Part shown: one piece after another, positions 51,868-60,481 of the stretch
How the letters are laid out: each line of letters opens with the position of its first letter
Position numbering within the stretch: position 1 is the stretch's first letter
Translations under genes and position numbers: made by a program
Notes under the pieces: generated by a model
Told to the model about the DNA's origin: nothing
The model's input: the letters and a program-made list of their open reading frames with translations, nothing else
Database searches by the model: none
Assembly: GCF_014854695.1 (NCBI RefSeq)
Contig: NZ_CP027557.1
Span: 1,612,001 to 1,676,000 of the forward strand
Length of the DNA: 64,000 nucleotides
Reading direction: 5' to 3'
Source: Rhodococcus rhodochrous
GTDB lineage: Bacteria > Actinomycetota > Actinomycetes > Mycobacteriales > Mycobacteriaceae

Positions 51868-52683
51868 TCAGATCTGTGAGCTCGCGTTCCGACCGCGAGC
51901 AGCCGAGATATCCGCTGCGGCACGACGAACGAGCATCTCGGTCCGGTCCCACCGGACACCCGCGGTCGGTCCGGACACCGACACGGCCGCTTCGATCGTC
52001 CCGTGAACGATGATCGGGGCAGCGACGCAGACGAGTTCGCGCGAGAGCTCTTGACGGTTGTAGGCGACGCCCGATTCCCTGATCCGTTTCAGCTCGGACA
52101 TGAAACGACGAGGGTCGGTGATCGAATGCGGCGTGAAACGAGGCAGACCGGCGTCGAGCGCGGTACGGACGCCCTCGGAATCGCCGAAAGCGAGAAGTGC
52201 CTTGCCGAGTGCCGTGCAGGATGCGGGATGGCGTTGGCCCGGCATCGTGAGAACCACAGGGTTGTTCGGGCCCTGGACCTTCTCGACATGCAGGATCTCG
52301 GGACCGTCGAGGACAGCGAGATGAGCCGTGAGACCGGTAGCCGTGTGGAGGTGACTGAGGAAATGACTTGCCGTGTCGCGCAGACCGTTCGGACGACACA
52401 TGCTGTAACGTGCGCCGAGTTCGAAGCAGGACAGTCCGAGCCGGTATTTCGTACCGTTGCGGGCGACGAAACCGGACTGTTCGAGCTCGGCGAGCAGACG
52501 GAAGGCCGTCGACTTCGGCACATCGGCGCGACGCGCGAGTTCGCTCAGACTCATGTCGGCGCGTGCCTTGCGGAACGCGTCGAGCAACTGCAGGGCCTTC
52601 GCCACCGACGTCATCTGGCGGCCGGCCCGCTCCTCGCGGGCCCCGTTCGGGGTGTCGTCGAGAACGGTCAACGGTTCCTCCAC
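51868..52683 (-). CDS. IclR-family regulator 3
   Basis: 271 residues: HTH (SVAKALQLLDAFRKA; DVPKSTAFRLLAELEQSGFV) and effector domain (LTAHLAVLDGPEILHVEKV; SCTALGKALLAFGDSEG; AAPIIVHGTIEAAVSVSG). Divergent from the ABC importer operon and convergent with the hydroxylase, so it is the best candidate for controlling the importer-reductase-dioxygenase operon. Confidence 0.9.
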   Translation of the reverse strand: MEEPLTVLDDTPNGAREERAGRQMTSVAKALQLLDAFRKARADMSLSELARRADVPKSTAFRLLAELEQSGFVARNGTKYRLGLSCFELGARYSMCRPNGLRDTASHFLSHLHTATGLTAHLAVLDGPEILHVEKVQGPNNPVVLTMPGQRHPASCTALGKALLAFGDSEGVRTALDAGLPRFTPHSITDPRRFMSELKRIRESGVAYNRQELSRELVCVAAPIIVHGTIEAAVSVSGPTAGVRWDRTEMLVRRAAADISAARGRNASSQI

Positions 52684-52930
52684 TCAGCGATGGACACGAT
52701 CGAATCGCTTGCCATGCGGTCCACGTTAAGGGGCGGCCCACCCGGATTTCGTGGTTGCAATCACCCAATGGAATTTCGGTTCCCCCGCCGCCCCGGCCCT
52801 GGCAGATTCAGCAGCATTCGTTGCGGTGCTGCCGGTGCCGACCGGGCCTGATGTCGACGAACGGACGAGCAGTCCCGCCCCCTCGACGCCCGTTCCCCAC
52901 CTGTACAGCGACTTCTTCCCAAGGAGCCCC
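52684..52930. promoter_or_regulatory. Divergent control region of IclR 3 and the importer operon
   Basis: 247 bases without a gene. Short A/T-richer stretches near 52740-52780 (GGATTTCG, GGAATTTCGG) are the only candidate regulator half-sites; no firm promoter boxes can be named. A strong AAGGAG precedes the binding-protein gene. Confidence 0.35.
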
Positions 52931-53911
52931 ATGAACATCACGAACTTCCCGCGCCCGCTCAAGGTGCTGGCCCTCGGTGCACTGGCCTCGCTCGCGCTGA
53001 CTGCGTGCGGCGGATCCAGCGACGCCGACACCGCCGGCGACGGCACCGTGCGCGTCGCCGTGTTCCCGAGCTTCAACGCCCTCGGACCGCGCACCGCCGA
53101 CCTCGAAGGAGTCTTCGACAAGCACGGCCTCGACGTCGAGCTCGTCACCGTCGCGACGCCCGGCGAGGCCACCCCTCAGCTGCTCGGCGGGAAGATCGAC
53201 TTCGCCCTCATGGACATGGTCAGCCCGATCATCGCCAAGACCGAAGGCGTCGACCTCGTGATGGTCGCTCCGGGAGCCGTGGGAGCCGCCGCGAAGGACG
53301 ACGGATTGACCAGCGGCCGCTTCTGGGTCCGGGCGGACAGCCCGATCCAGAGCGTCGCCGACCTCGAGAACGCCACCTTCGGCATCCCGCAGACCAAGGG
53401 CCAGCTGTGGCTCGACGTGCGTGAGGCCATCGACAATGCCGGTGGCGACTCCTCGAAGACCGAGTTCGTCGAGGTGCCCAACACCCTCGCCGCGCTCCGC
53501 TCCGGCAGCGTCGACGTCGTCACCACCGCGGAGCCCTCGGGCACCGCCACCCTCAACGATCCGGATCTGCGCGTCCTCGACCACTTCGTCAACGCCGGCG
53601 GCGACCTGTCGTACGCCTACGTCACCACCCCGCGCTACGCCGCCGAGAACGCCGAGAACGTCGAGAAGTTCCGCGACGCGGTCGTCGAGGCCAACACCAT
53701 GCTCGCCGAGCAGGACGGTCTCGCCGCCGAGGTCGCCGCGACCTACATCGAGGTCGATCCCGCGATCCTGTCGCAGGCCATCTACCCGAAGTTCCCGACG
53801 ACCCCGATCACCGAGGACAACATCGACTCCACTCTCGACCGGATGGTCCGTTACGGCCTGGTCCAGGAGGCGGACGCTCCCGCTCCCGGCGACATGATCG
53901 TGGGTGGCTGA
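52931..53911 (+). CDS. ABC transporter substrate-binding lipoprotein (SsuA/NMT1-like)
   Basis: 326 residues. Signal peptide with lipobox LALTAC, Cys26. The mature part follows the SsuA/ThiY/NMT1 fold (VAVFPSFNALGPRTADLEGV; GGKIDFALMDMVSP; ADLENATFGIPQTKGQLW). This class binds organic sulfonates, nitrate, pyrimidines or aromatic acids such as phthalate. With the downstream catabolic enzymes, an aromatic substrate is the most likely. Starts 7 bases after AAGGAGC. Confidence 0.88.
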   Translation: MNITNFPRPLKVLALGALASLALTACGGSSDADTAGDGTVRVAVFPSFNALGPRTADLEGVFDKHGLDVELVTVATPGEATPQLLGGKIDFALMDMVSPIIAKTEGVDLVMVAPGAVGAAAKDDGLTSGRFWVRADSPIQSVADLENATFGIPQTKGQLWLDVREAIDNAGGDSSKTEFVEVPNTLAALRSGSVDVVTTAEPSGTATLNDPDLRVLDHFVNAGGDLSYAYVTTPRYAAENAENVEKFRDAVVEANTMLAEQDGLAAEVAATYIEVDPAILSQAIYPKFPTTPITEDNIDSTLDRMVRYGLVQEADAPAPGDMIVGG

Positions 53912-53912
53912 C

Positions 53913-54791
53913 ATGAGCCCCACCGCCACCGCGAATGCGCCCGGGGCAACTCGGGAGGTGACCCCACCACGCCCCGCCGGTTCGATCGGACGTGCCGCAG
54001 CGCGCAAGCGCAAGACGATGTCCGCGCGGCTCACCTCCGCTGCCGGCAAGCTCGTCGCCCTCGCGATCGTCGTCGTCGCCTGGCACGTGTTCGTCACCGG
54101 ACCGGGCAAGGCCTCGGGCATCCCGACACCGCTCCAGCTGATCGAGACCGGCGCAGACCTCGTCGTCACCGGCCAGTACTGGGACGCCGTCGGCAACACC
54201 CTGCTGACCGCCCTGATCGGCTTCGGGCTCTCCGTGCTGATCGGCGTTCCGCTCGGTTTGGTCAACGGCACCTACCGCAAGGTCGAGCAGAGCACCTCGT
54301 TCGTCGTCGACTTCGGACGCACGATCCCGGGTGTCGCGATCCTGCCGCTGGTGCTGCTGTTGTTCGGCGGCACTCGCACCATGGCCGTCGTCCTGGTGAT
54401 GTTCAGCGCCGTCTGGCCGATCCTCGTCCAGTCGACCTACGCGGCGCAGCAGCTGTCGTCGCAGATGAAGCAGGTGGCTCGGGCTTTCCGCCTGTCGCCG
54501 ACGAGCCGGATCCGGGACATCTACCTCCCGTCGTCGATGCCGTTCCTCATGACGGGCCTGCGTATCGCCGCGACCATCAGCCTTCTGATCACGATCTCCG
54601 CGGAGTTCCTCGGTGGTGCGGACGGCATCGGCCAGCGTCTCTATCAAGCGCTGACCGTCGACGACACCCAGCGGATGTTCGTCTACGTGTTCACCGCCGG
54701 TGTACTCGGTATCTGCCTGAACCGTCTTCTCGTTCTCGCGCAGAGCCGCGTGCTGTGGTGGCACCCGTCCGAAAGGGTGAACAAGCCGTGA
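53913..54791 (+). CDS. ABC transporter permease 1 (SsuC-like)
   Basis: 292 residues; a cytoplasmic N-terminal stretch (~40 residues, Arg/Lys rich) then six helices with the EAA-type loop (VARAFRLSPTSRIRDIYLPS). Starts one base after the binding-protein stop and its own stop overlaps the next start (GTGA). It forms a heterodimer with permease 2. Confidence 0.9.
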   Translation: MSPTATANAPGATREVTPPRPAGSIGRAAARKRKTMSARLTSAAGKLVALAIVVVAWHVFVTGPGKASGIPTPLQLIETGADLVVTGQYWDAVGNTLLTALIGFGLSVLIGVPLGLVNGTYRKVEQSTSFVVDFGRTIPGVAILPLVLLLFGGTRTMAVVLVMFSAVWPILVQSTYAAQQLSSQMKQVARAFRLSPTSRIRDIYLPSSMPFLMTGLRIAATISLLITISAEFLGGADGIGQRLYQALTVDDTQRMFVYVFTAGVLGICLNRLLVLAQSRVLWWHPSERVNKP

Positions 54792-55564
54792 CCGTCGTAC
54801 GCCGCCTCGCATGGGAGCTGTGGCTCCCCGCCCTGCTCATCGCACTGTGGGCGATCTTCAGCGCCACCAGCACCGACCCCTACTTCCCACCGCTGTCGGA
54901 GATCCTCGACAAGTTCGCCGACGTGTGGTTCTTCGAGGGCATCCGCACCGAGATCTGGCCGAGCCTGCAGCGACTGTTCGTGGGCTTCGCACTCGCCTGC
55001 GTCGCCGGTGTCGGCCTCGGCCTGGCGCTCGGCGTCATGACCCGCGTCGACAACGCGGTGCGCCCCATCGTCGAATTCCTCCGCGCCACACCGGGCGTCG
55101 CGATCCTTCCCGTGATGATCCTGCTGCTCGGCCTTGGCGACTCGATGAAGATCGCCATCATCGCCCTCGTCGCGACCTGGCCGATTCTGCTCAACACCAT
55201 CGACGGTGTCCGCTCCGTCGAACCCGTCCTGCACCAGGTCACCGCCAGCTACCGCATCACGCTCGCGGACCGGATCCGCTTCGTGATCCTGCCCGCCGCG
55301 TCGCCGCAGATCTTCGCGGGCGCACGCACCGCACTGGCGATCTCCATCGTCGCGATGGTCGTCGCCGAGATGGTCGGTACCCCCGGCGGCATCGGCTACT
55401 ACATCCTCGACGCACAACGTGGATTCAAGATCACCTCGATGTGGGCGGGAATCATCGCGCTGGGGATCCTCGGCTACCTGCTCAACAAGCTCTTCGCGCT
55501 CGTCGAACGTCGCGTGCTGGCCTGGCATGCGGGCATGACCGCGCACAACCGTGGAGGCAAATGA
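54788..55564 (+). CDS. ABC transporter permease 2 (SsuC-like)
   Basis: 258 residues, six helices, EAA-type loop (VTASYRITLADRIRFVILPA). GTG start overlapping the previous stop; overlaps the ATPase gene by 4 bases. Only moderately similar to permease 1, as in heteromeric importers of this class. Confidence 0.9.
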   Translation: MTVVRRLAWELWLPALLIALWAIFSATSTDPYFPPLSEILDKFADVWFFEGIRTEIWPSLQRLFVGFALACVAGVGLGLALGVMTRVDNAVRPIVEFLRATPGVAILPVMILLLGLGDSMKIAIIALVATWPILLNTIDGVRSVEPVLHQVTASYRITLADRIRFVILPAASPQIFAGARTALAISIVAMVVAEMVGTPGGIGYYILDAQRGFKITSMWAGIIALGILGYLLNKLFALVERRVLAWHAGMTAHNRGGK

Positions 55565-56364
55565 TGACCACTACCGAAGCGACCAAGCCCGAGACCCGCA
55601 CGGGTACGGTGCTCGAAGTACGCGGTCTCGGACACAGCTACGGCGGACCGCAGATCTTCGAAGGACTCGACTTCACCGTCGGCAAGGGTGAATTCGTGTG
55701 CATCGTCGGCCCGTCCGGCGTGGGCAAGAGCACGCTCCTGCAGTGCCTGACGGGACTCCTGCGACCAAGCCAGGGTGACATCCTCTTCGAGGGCAAGCCG
55801 GTCACCGAACCCCCGGAGGGCCTCGCGATCGTCTTCCAGGACTACAGCCGGTCGCTGATGCCGTGGCTGTCGGTCATCGACAACGTCGCACTGCCGCTGC
55901 GCTCGGCCGGCGTCAAGAAGGCCGAACGCCTCGCACAAGCCCGTCAGGCGCTCGTCGAGGTCGGCCTGAGCGACGTCGCCCAGGCGTATCCGTGGCAGCT
56001 GTCCGGCGGCATGCAGCAGCGCGTCGCCATCGCGCGTGCCCTCGCATCGAACCCGCGGGCGATCATCATGGACGAGCCGTTCGCCTCCGTCGACGCACAG
56101 ACCCGTGCCGACCTCGAAGATCTCGTGCTGCGCGTCCGCGACCATCTCGGACTGACGGTCATGTTGGTCACCCACGACATCGACGAGGCCGTCTACCTCG
56201 CCGACACCGTGCTCGCACTGTCCGGCCGTCCCGCGCGTGTCACCGCGATGCTCCCGATCGACCTGCCGCAGCCCCGCGACCAGCTGTCGACGAAGGCACT
56301 GCCGGAATTCGCCGACCTGCGCGCCGAGGTCTACACCCTCATCCGCAACCCGGCGACCGCGTAG
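55561..56364 (+). CDS. ABC transporter ATP-binding protein (SsuB-like)
   Basis: 267 residues: Walker A GPSGVGKST, Q-loop IVFQDYSRSLMPWL, signature LSGGMQQRVA, Walker B IIMDEPFASVD and H-loop VTHDIDEAV. This is the ATPase of the SsuB/TauB type that energises the importer encoded by the three genes before it. GTGGAGG precedes the tandem ATG ATG start. Confidence 0.93.
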   Translation: MMTTTEATKPETRTGTVLEVRGLGHSYGGPQIFEGLDFTVGKGEFVCIVGPSGVGKSTLLQCLTGLLRPSQGDILFEGKPVTEPPEGLAIVFQDYSRSLMPWLSVIDNVALPLRSAGVKKAERLAQARQALVEVGLSDVAQAYPWQLSGGMQQRVAIARALASNPRAIIMDEPFASVDAQTRADLEDLVLRVRDHLGLTVMLVTHDIDEAVYLADTVLALSGRPARVTAMLPIDLPQPRDQLSTKALPEFADLRAEVYTLIRNPATA

Positions 56365-56374
56365 GGGAGAGGTC

Positions 56375-57553
56375 ATGCAGATCCACGGCACGATCGACCC
56401 CGCGCGCTTCCGCCAGACCCTCGGGCACTATCCGACGGGCGTCGCGGTCATCACCGCGATCGACGCCGACGGGCAGCCCGTGGGCATGGTGGTCGGTTCG
56501 TTCACCTCGGTGTCGCTGGACCCACCGATCGTGGCGTACCTGCCCACACGCGAGTCGCGCACCTACGCGCGGCTCCGCACGAGCAGCCACTTCTGCGTCA
56601 ACGTCCTTGCCGCCGACCAGCGCGAACTCTGCGGACGGTTCGCCGCCCGCGGCGACGACAAGTTCGCGGGGGTCGAGTGGACGCCGGCGCCGTCGGGAGC
56701 CCCCATCCTCGACGGAGCCGTCACCTGGATCGACTGCGAGGTCGCCGACGAACTCGAAGGTGGCGATCACTTCATCGTCATGGGTCGCGTGCAGGACCTC
56801 GACGTGGCCCGCCCGACCCTGCCGCTGCTGTTCTTCCAGGGCGGATACGGCAGATTCTCCCTCCCGACCTCCGTCGCACCCGCCGACCCGGAGCTCATCC
56901 GGGGCGTGCGCATGGCAGAGGCGGCCCGCGACGGACTCGAGGCGCTCGCCGCCGGCGTCGGCGCGGACTGCGGTGTGCTCGCCCGCGTCGGCGACGAAGC
57001 GGTCTTCGTGATGACCGAGAACCACTCCGGTGATCCCGACGCTGTGGAGATCGGACAGCGGATCCCCCTGATCCCGCCGCTCGGCACCGTCTTCCACAGC
57101 CAGGCCTCCGACGACGAAGTGCAGCAGTGGCTCGGCCGGGCCGGAAGGAACGACGACACAGCAGCTTTCGTCTCGAATCTCGAGAAGGTTCGTGAACGCG
57201 GCTACTCGATGTCGCTCATGCCCGAGACGGAACTCGCTCGCGTGTCGGTGATGAACGACTACTCGGGGTGTGATGTCCTACCCGAGCACGACCGTCGGAT
57301 GAAGCAGATGATCTCCGGCACGGCGTCGCTGTACGAACCCGACATCGAACCCGACGGCACGTACGACCTGCACTCGGTCGTCGTCCCCGTCCCCGACCCC
57401 GAGGGACGCACCCGCATCGCACTGCGACTGTCCCGGCTTCCGCGCGCCGCGTCCGGTGACCAGGTGCTGCGTTGGATCGACGATCTGCGATCCGTCGCCG
57501 CCGACACCGCCGAAGCTCTCGCCGCGCGCACCCCATCGACCAAGGAGAAATGA
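56375..57553 (+). CDS. Flavin reductase fused to an IclR-type effector-like domain
   Basis: 392 residues. The N-terminal ~165 residues are an HsaB/HpaC-type flavin reductase (FRQTLGHYPTGVAVITAID; GSFTSVSLDPPIVAYLP; HFCVNVLAADQRELCGRFA). The C-terminal ~220 residues look like an IclR effector domain without the HTH (EALAAGVGADCGVLARVGDE; IGQRIPLIPPLGTVFHSQ; ARVSVMNDYSG). It should supply FADH2 or FMNH2 to the hydroxylase at 50651; the extra domain may sense the aromatic substrate and gate flavin reduction, which is inference. Overlaps the dioxygenase gene by 4 bases. Confidence 0.85.
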   Translation: MQIHGTIDPARFRQTLGHYPTGVAVITAIDADGQPVGMVVGSFTSVSLDPPIVAYLPTRESRTYARLRTSSHFCVNVLAADQRELCGRFAARGDDKFAGVEWTPAPSGAPILDGAVTWIDCEVADELEGGDHFIVMGRVQDLDVARPTLPLLFFQGGYGRFSLPTSVAPADPELIRGVRMAEAARDGLEALAAGVGADCGVLARVGDEAVFVMTENHSGDPDAVEIGQRIPLIPPLGTVFHSQASDDEVQQWLGRAGRNDDTAAFVSNLEKVRERGYSMSLMPETELARVSVMNDYSGCDVLPEHDRRMKQMISGTASLYEPDIEPDGTYDLHSVVVPVPDPEGRTRIALRLSRLPRAASGDQVLRWIDDLRSVAADTAEALAARTPSTKEK

Positions 57554-58425
57554 TGAACGCTCGAGTCAGGGCACTGGGATATGCGGTCGTCCGCGCGAAG
57601 GACCTCGACGAGTGGGTCGCCTTCGGTTCCGAACTCCTCGGCCTGCAGGTCGCCCACCGCGACGACGACCGGATGCTGATGCGGATGGACGAGTACGCCT
57701 ACCGCCTCGACGTGCGCCGCTCCGACGAACCGGGCGTCACCGCGCTCGGCTGGGACGTCGGTGGACCGGAAGCGCTCGAGGAGCTGTCCAAGCGCCTTGT
57801 CGACGCCGGCTATCACGTCGAGTCGGTGGATTCCTCGGTGATCGAGGAGCGGCAGGTCATGGATCTCGTCCGCTTCCGCGACCCCGAGGACGTCATCGAC
57901 CACGAGTTGTTCTGGGGTCTGCGCAATGCCATCGACAAGTTCGTCTCGCCCACGGGCGCGAAGTTCGTCGCGAGCGACCTCGGTTTCGGGCACGCCTTCC
58001 AGGCGCTGCACGGCGATGCGAAGGTCTACGACCGTCTGTTCCGGGACATCCTCGGTTTCCGGCTCAGTGACCACATCGACATGCCGGGCTCGGTGGGTAC
58101 CTTCCTCCACTGCAACCCGCGCCATCACTCGTTCGCGTTCGCCCATGCGCCGCACCGGAATCAGGGCATCGGGCACCTGATGTTCGAGATCGACGACCTC
58201 GATCTGCTGGGTCGCCAGTGGGACAAGGTGGAGGACAGCGACATCCCGATCCTCTCCACCCTCGGCAAGCACACGAACGACAAGATGATTTCGTTCTACG
58301 TCCGCAGCCCTTCGGGTTTCGGCATCGAGTACGGCGTCGGCGGCATTCTCATCGACGACGAGAACTGGCTCCCCACCCGATACGGCTCCGCCCACTACTG
58401 GGGCCACCGCCGCCCACAGGGGTAG
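57550..58425 (+). CDS. Type I extradiol ring-cleavage dioxygenase (HsaC/BphC-like)
   Basis: 291 residues, two vicinal-oxygen-chelate modules. Iron ligands His148 (GFGHAFQAL), His193 (NPRHHSFAF) and Glu260 (FGIEYG) are all present, with the usual catalytic His192 beside them. It cleaves a substituted catechol next to the hydroxyls; the product goes to the C-C hydrolase at 49783. Ring-cleavage genes for later steps (hydratase, aldolase, dehydrogenase) are not in the window. Confidence 0.92.
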   Translation: MMNARVRALGYAVVRAKDLDEWVAFGSELLGLQVAHRDDDRMLMRMDEYAYRLDVRRSDEPGVTALGWDVGGPEALEELSKRLVDAGYHVESVDSSVIEERQVMDLVRFRDPEDVIDHELFWGLRNAIDKFVSPTGAKFVASDLGFGHAFQALHGDAKVYDRLFRDILGFRLSDHIDMPGSVGTFLHCNPRHHSFAFAHAPHRNQGIGHLMFEIDDLDLLGRQWDKVEDSDIPILSTLGKHTNDKMISFYVRSPSGFGIEYGVGGILIDDENWLPTRYGSAHYWGHRRPQG

Positions 58426-58448
58426 TACGCGGCTCTGTGCAGTCATAG

Positions 58449-58507
58449 GAGCGCGGAATGGTCATCGGTGCGCGTTAGTGCGCGCGCGGGTGACCATTTC
58501 GCGCTTC
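58449..58507. repeat. Family A palindromic hairpin repeat, copy 5
   Basis: GAGCGCGGAATGGTCATCGG ... GGGTGACCATTTCGCGCTTC. It lies after the dioxygenase stop, in the same relative position to family C as on the other side of the cassette. Confidence 0.8.
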
Positions 58508-58594
58508 GCTGTCAGGGTCGGTGGCGGCGCAGGGGGCATCTTCTCACTGCATCCGCTCGCGAAATTGCCGATTGCACGCGCCGCACGGAAGTTG

Positions 58595-59635
58595 TCAACC
58601 TGTCTGAGACAGAACAGGTGTGTTGATTCCCGTCGGTTGCGGTAACGCCGGCGCTGCCGGTCGACGACGGAACCGCTGCGGATACTTTTCGTGGATCCGG
58701 TCGAGACGCTCCTGCCGACGTCGGTGTTCCTCGGCGGCACTGCCGAGAAACACCGACACCGGCGTATAACGTCCCAGCCCGCCGTGCCGGTGCTCGAGCG
58801 CATACCGGTTCATGAAGTCCTCGGTCCACCGCCGAGCATGATCGATATCATCGAAACGATCCGGACAGGTCAGGTCGTACTTGATGGTCTTGAACAGAGA
58901 CTCCGAGAACGGATTGTCGTCACTGACCCGTGGACGAGAGAACGACGACACGACCCCCGCCCCGGCGAGGGCATCGAGCAACAACCCCGACCGCATCGAT
59001 GCCCCGTTGTCGGCGTGCAGCACGCCCGGCGCCCCGAACGCGGTGAACGCTTCGGTGAACATTTCCACCGCTTTTGCCTTGTCCTCGTGGTACTCGATAC
59101 GCCACGCCACCGGAAACCGTGAGTACACATCGATCGCCAGATACAACCGAAACAGGTCCTGCGTGCGGGGCCCCTTGAGCGTGGTGATGTCCCACGACCA
59201 CAGGTCCCCGACGTCGAGGGCCTCGACGACCGGTGTGCGCCGCGACGTCGACGGTCCTCCGGTGCGGCTGCGGCGCCGGTCCCCGGTGAGCTTCTCGGCC
59301 CGGGCCACCCGATAGAATGTGACCTCCGAGCAGTCCACCAATCCGTCGTCGAATGAACGCCAATAGATTTGACACACAGACTGATCCGCGTTCTCCTCGG
59401 CGAGGATCAACGCGATGATGGTGTCCTTTTCGGCTGGCGACAGCGCCGCTGGTTGCTGCCGCTGTCGCTGCGGGATCGGATCGGTGACCGGCTGATAGTG
59501 CCGGTAGTGGTGGGCCCGCCGGTAGTAGCTCGACCGAGCGATTCCCACGAGCGCGCACCCCCGGGTGACGGACGTTCCCGCCTCGGTCAATTCGGTGACG
59601 ATGTCGGTCAGGACAATGTTCTGCGCTCGAGCCAC
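58595..59635 (-). CDS. IS3-family transposase OrfB, copy 2
   Basis: 346 residues, identical to the OrfB at 45762-46802, with the DDE residues intact (WSWDITT, HADNGA, FSESLFKT). Confidence 0.94.
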   Translation of the reverse strand: MARAQNIVLTDIVTELTEAGTSVTRGCALVGIARSSYYRRAHHYRHYQPVTDPIPQRQRQQPAALSPAEKDTIIALILAEENADQSVCQIYWRSFDDGLVDCSEVTFYRVARAEKLTGDRRRSRTGGPSTSRRTPVVEALDVGDLWSWDITTLKGPRTQDLFRLYLAIDVYSRFPVAWRIEYHEDKAKAVEMFTEAFTAFGAPGVLHADNGASMRSGLLLDALAGAGVVSSFSRPRVSDDNPFSESLFKTIKYDLTCPDRFDDIDHARRWTEDFMNRYALEHRHGGLGRYTPVSVFLGSAAEEHRRRQERLDRIHEKYPQRFRRRPAAPALPQPTGINTPVLSQTG

Positions 59636-60072
59636 AGCGCGTACTCGCGTGCGCTCATCAATGCCGGCGGGATCTCGGTGGTCTCGTCGGTCGAGGTCTT
59701 GTGGATCCCCTGCAAGAGCTCGAATGCTTTTCCCAGGATCTCCACGGCGGCGTCGCTCTGGGCGACCTTGTCGCGGAGGCGTTCGTTTTCGCGGCGGAGT
59801 TTGGCAAGCTCCGCGCGGTCTCGACTATCCAATCGGTCCCTCGCTTTGTCTGCTGCTTCGACCATCGACTTCTGCAAGTGTCCCTCATCGCGGGCCTGCA
59901 GCCAGCGGCGGACGGTGCCTTCGGCGAGATTGTTCTCGCGCAGCAGTCGGGTCTTGGCTCCGCGTTCGACGCAGGTGTCCCATCGGCGCAAGAACTCGAT
60001 CTTGTAGGCCATGGAGAACGCGCGGTGGCCTTGTCGGGTTCGTCCTACGGGGAGGGTGATGAGGTCGGACAT
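59608..60072 (-). CDS. IS3-family transposase OrfA, copy 2
   Basis: 154 residues, identical to the OrfA at 45325-45789; overlaps orfB by 28 bases in the -1 frame. Confidence 0.93.
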   Translation of the reverse strand: MSDLITLPVGRTRQGHRAFSMAYKIEFLRRWDTCVERGAKTRLLRENNLAEGTVRRWLQARDEGHLQKSMVEAADKARDRLDSRDRAELAKLRRENERLRDKVAQSDAAVEILGKAFELLQGIHKTSTDETTEIPPALMSAREYALWLERRTLS

Positions 60073-60243
60073 CTGTTACTCCGATCCCCGCGTTGGTTGT
60101 CAGGATGTCTCACGACCATCCTGACAACCAACGCGCAACCGTAGCGAATGGCGAACCGGTGAGCGGATGGAAGTCGCATCGGCTGTTCCCCTTACCCAGT
60201 CGACCCCCGATCGATTGTCGGCCGGACGCCAACGCTACTGCTC

Positions 60244-60301
60244 GAGCGCGCGAAGTGGTCAAAGGTGCGCGTTATTGCGCTGGTGACCGTTTCGCGCTTC
60301 G
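60244..60301. repeat. Family A palindromic hairpin repeat, copy 6
   Basis: GAGCGCGCGAAGTGGTCA ... TGGTGACCGTTTCGCGCTTC with GTTATTGCG centre. Confidence 0.8.
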
Positions 60302-60340
60302 CTGCCGGGGTCGGTGATGGCACTGGGCATCTTCTCACTG

Positions 60341-60408
60341 CATCCGCTCGCGAAATTGCCATTCGCACCTGTCGTAACTGTAGCGAATGACGAACCGGCG
60401 AGCGGATG
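60341..60408. repeat. Family C palindrome, intact (empty IS target)
   Basis: Outer arms CATCCGCTCGC (60341-60351) and GCGAGCGGATG (60398-60408), inner arms CATTCGC and GCGAATG, loop centred on CGTA at 60373-60376, the exact dyad. The other two copies in the window (45228-46847 and 58550-60169 once the IS is removed) are each split by the IS at this tetranucleotide. Confidence 0.85.
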
Positions 60409-60481
60409 GAAGTCGTATCAGTTGTTCCCCTTGCCTGTTCGACCCCGATCGGTTGTCGGCCGGATGCCAACACAACTGCTC

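Larger units (their letters stand above)
58586..60133 (-). mobile_element. IS3-type insertion sequence, copy 2 (1548 bp, inverted)
   Basis: Same length and, judged by identical translations in several frames, the same sequence as the copy at 45264-46811, in opposite orientation. Left edge CGGAAGTTGTCAACC, right edge CATCCTGACAACCAACG. Flanked by CGCA at 58582-58585 and 60134-60137. Inserted exactly at the centre of another family C hairpin. The two copies have different target duplications, so they moved independently. Confidence 0.93.

Noticed and set aside
45264-60133. Composite transposon made of the two IS copies
   Set aside because: Each IS has its own 4-bp duplication and the outer ones differ (CGTA versus CGCA). 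A single transposition of the whole segment would leave the same outer duplication.
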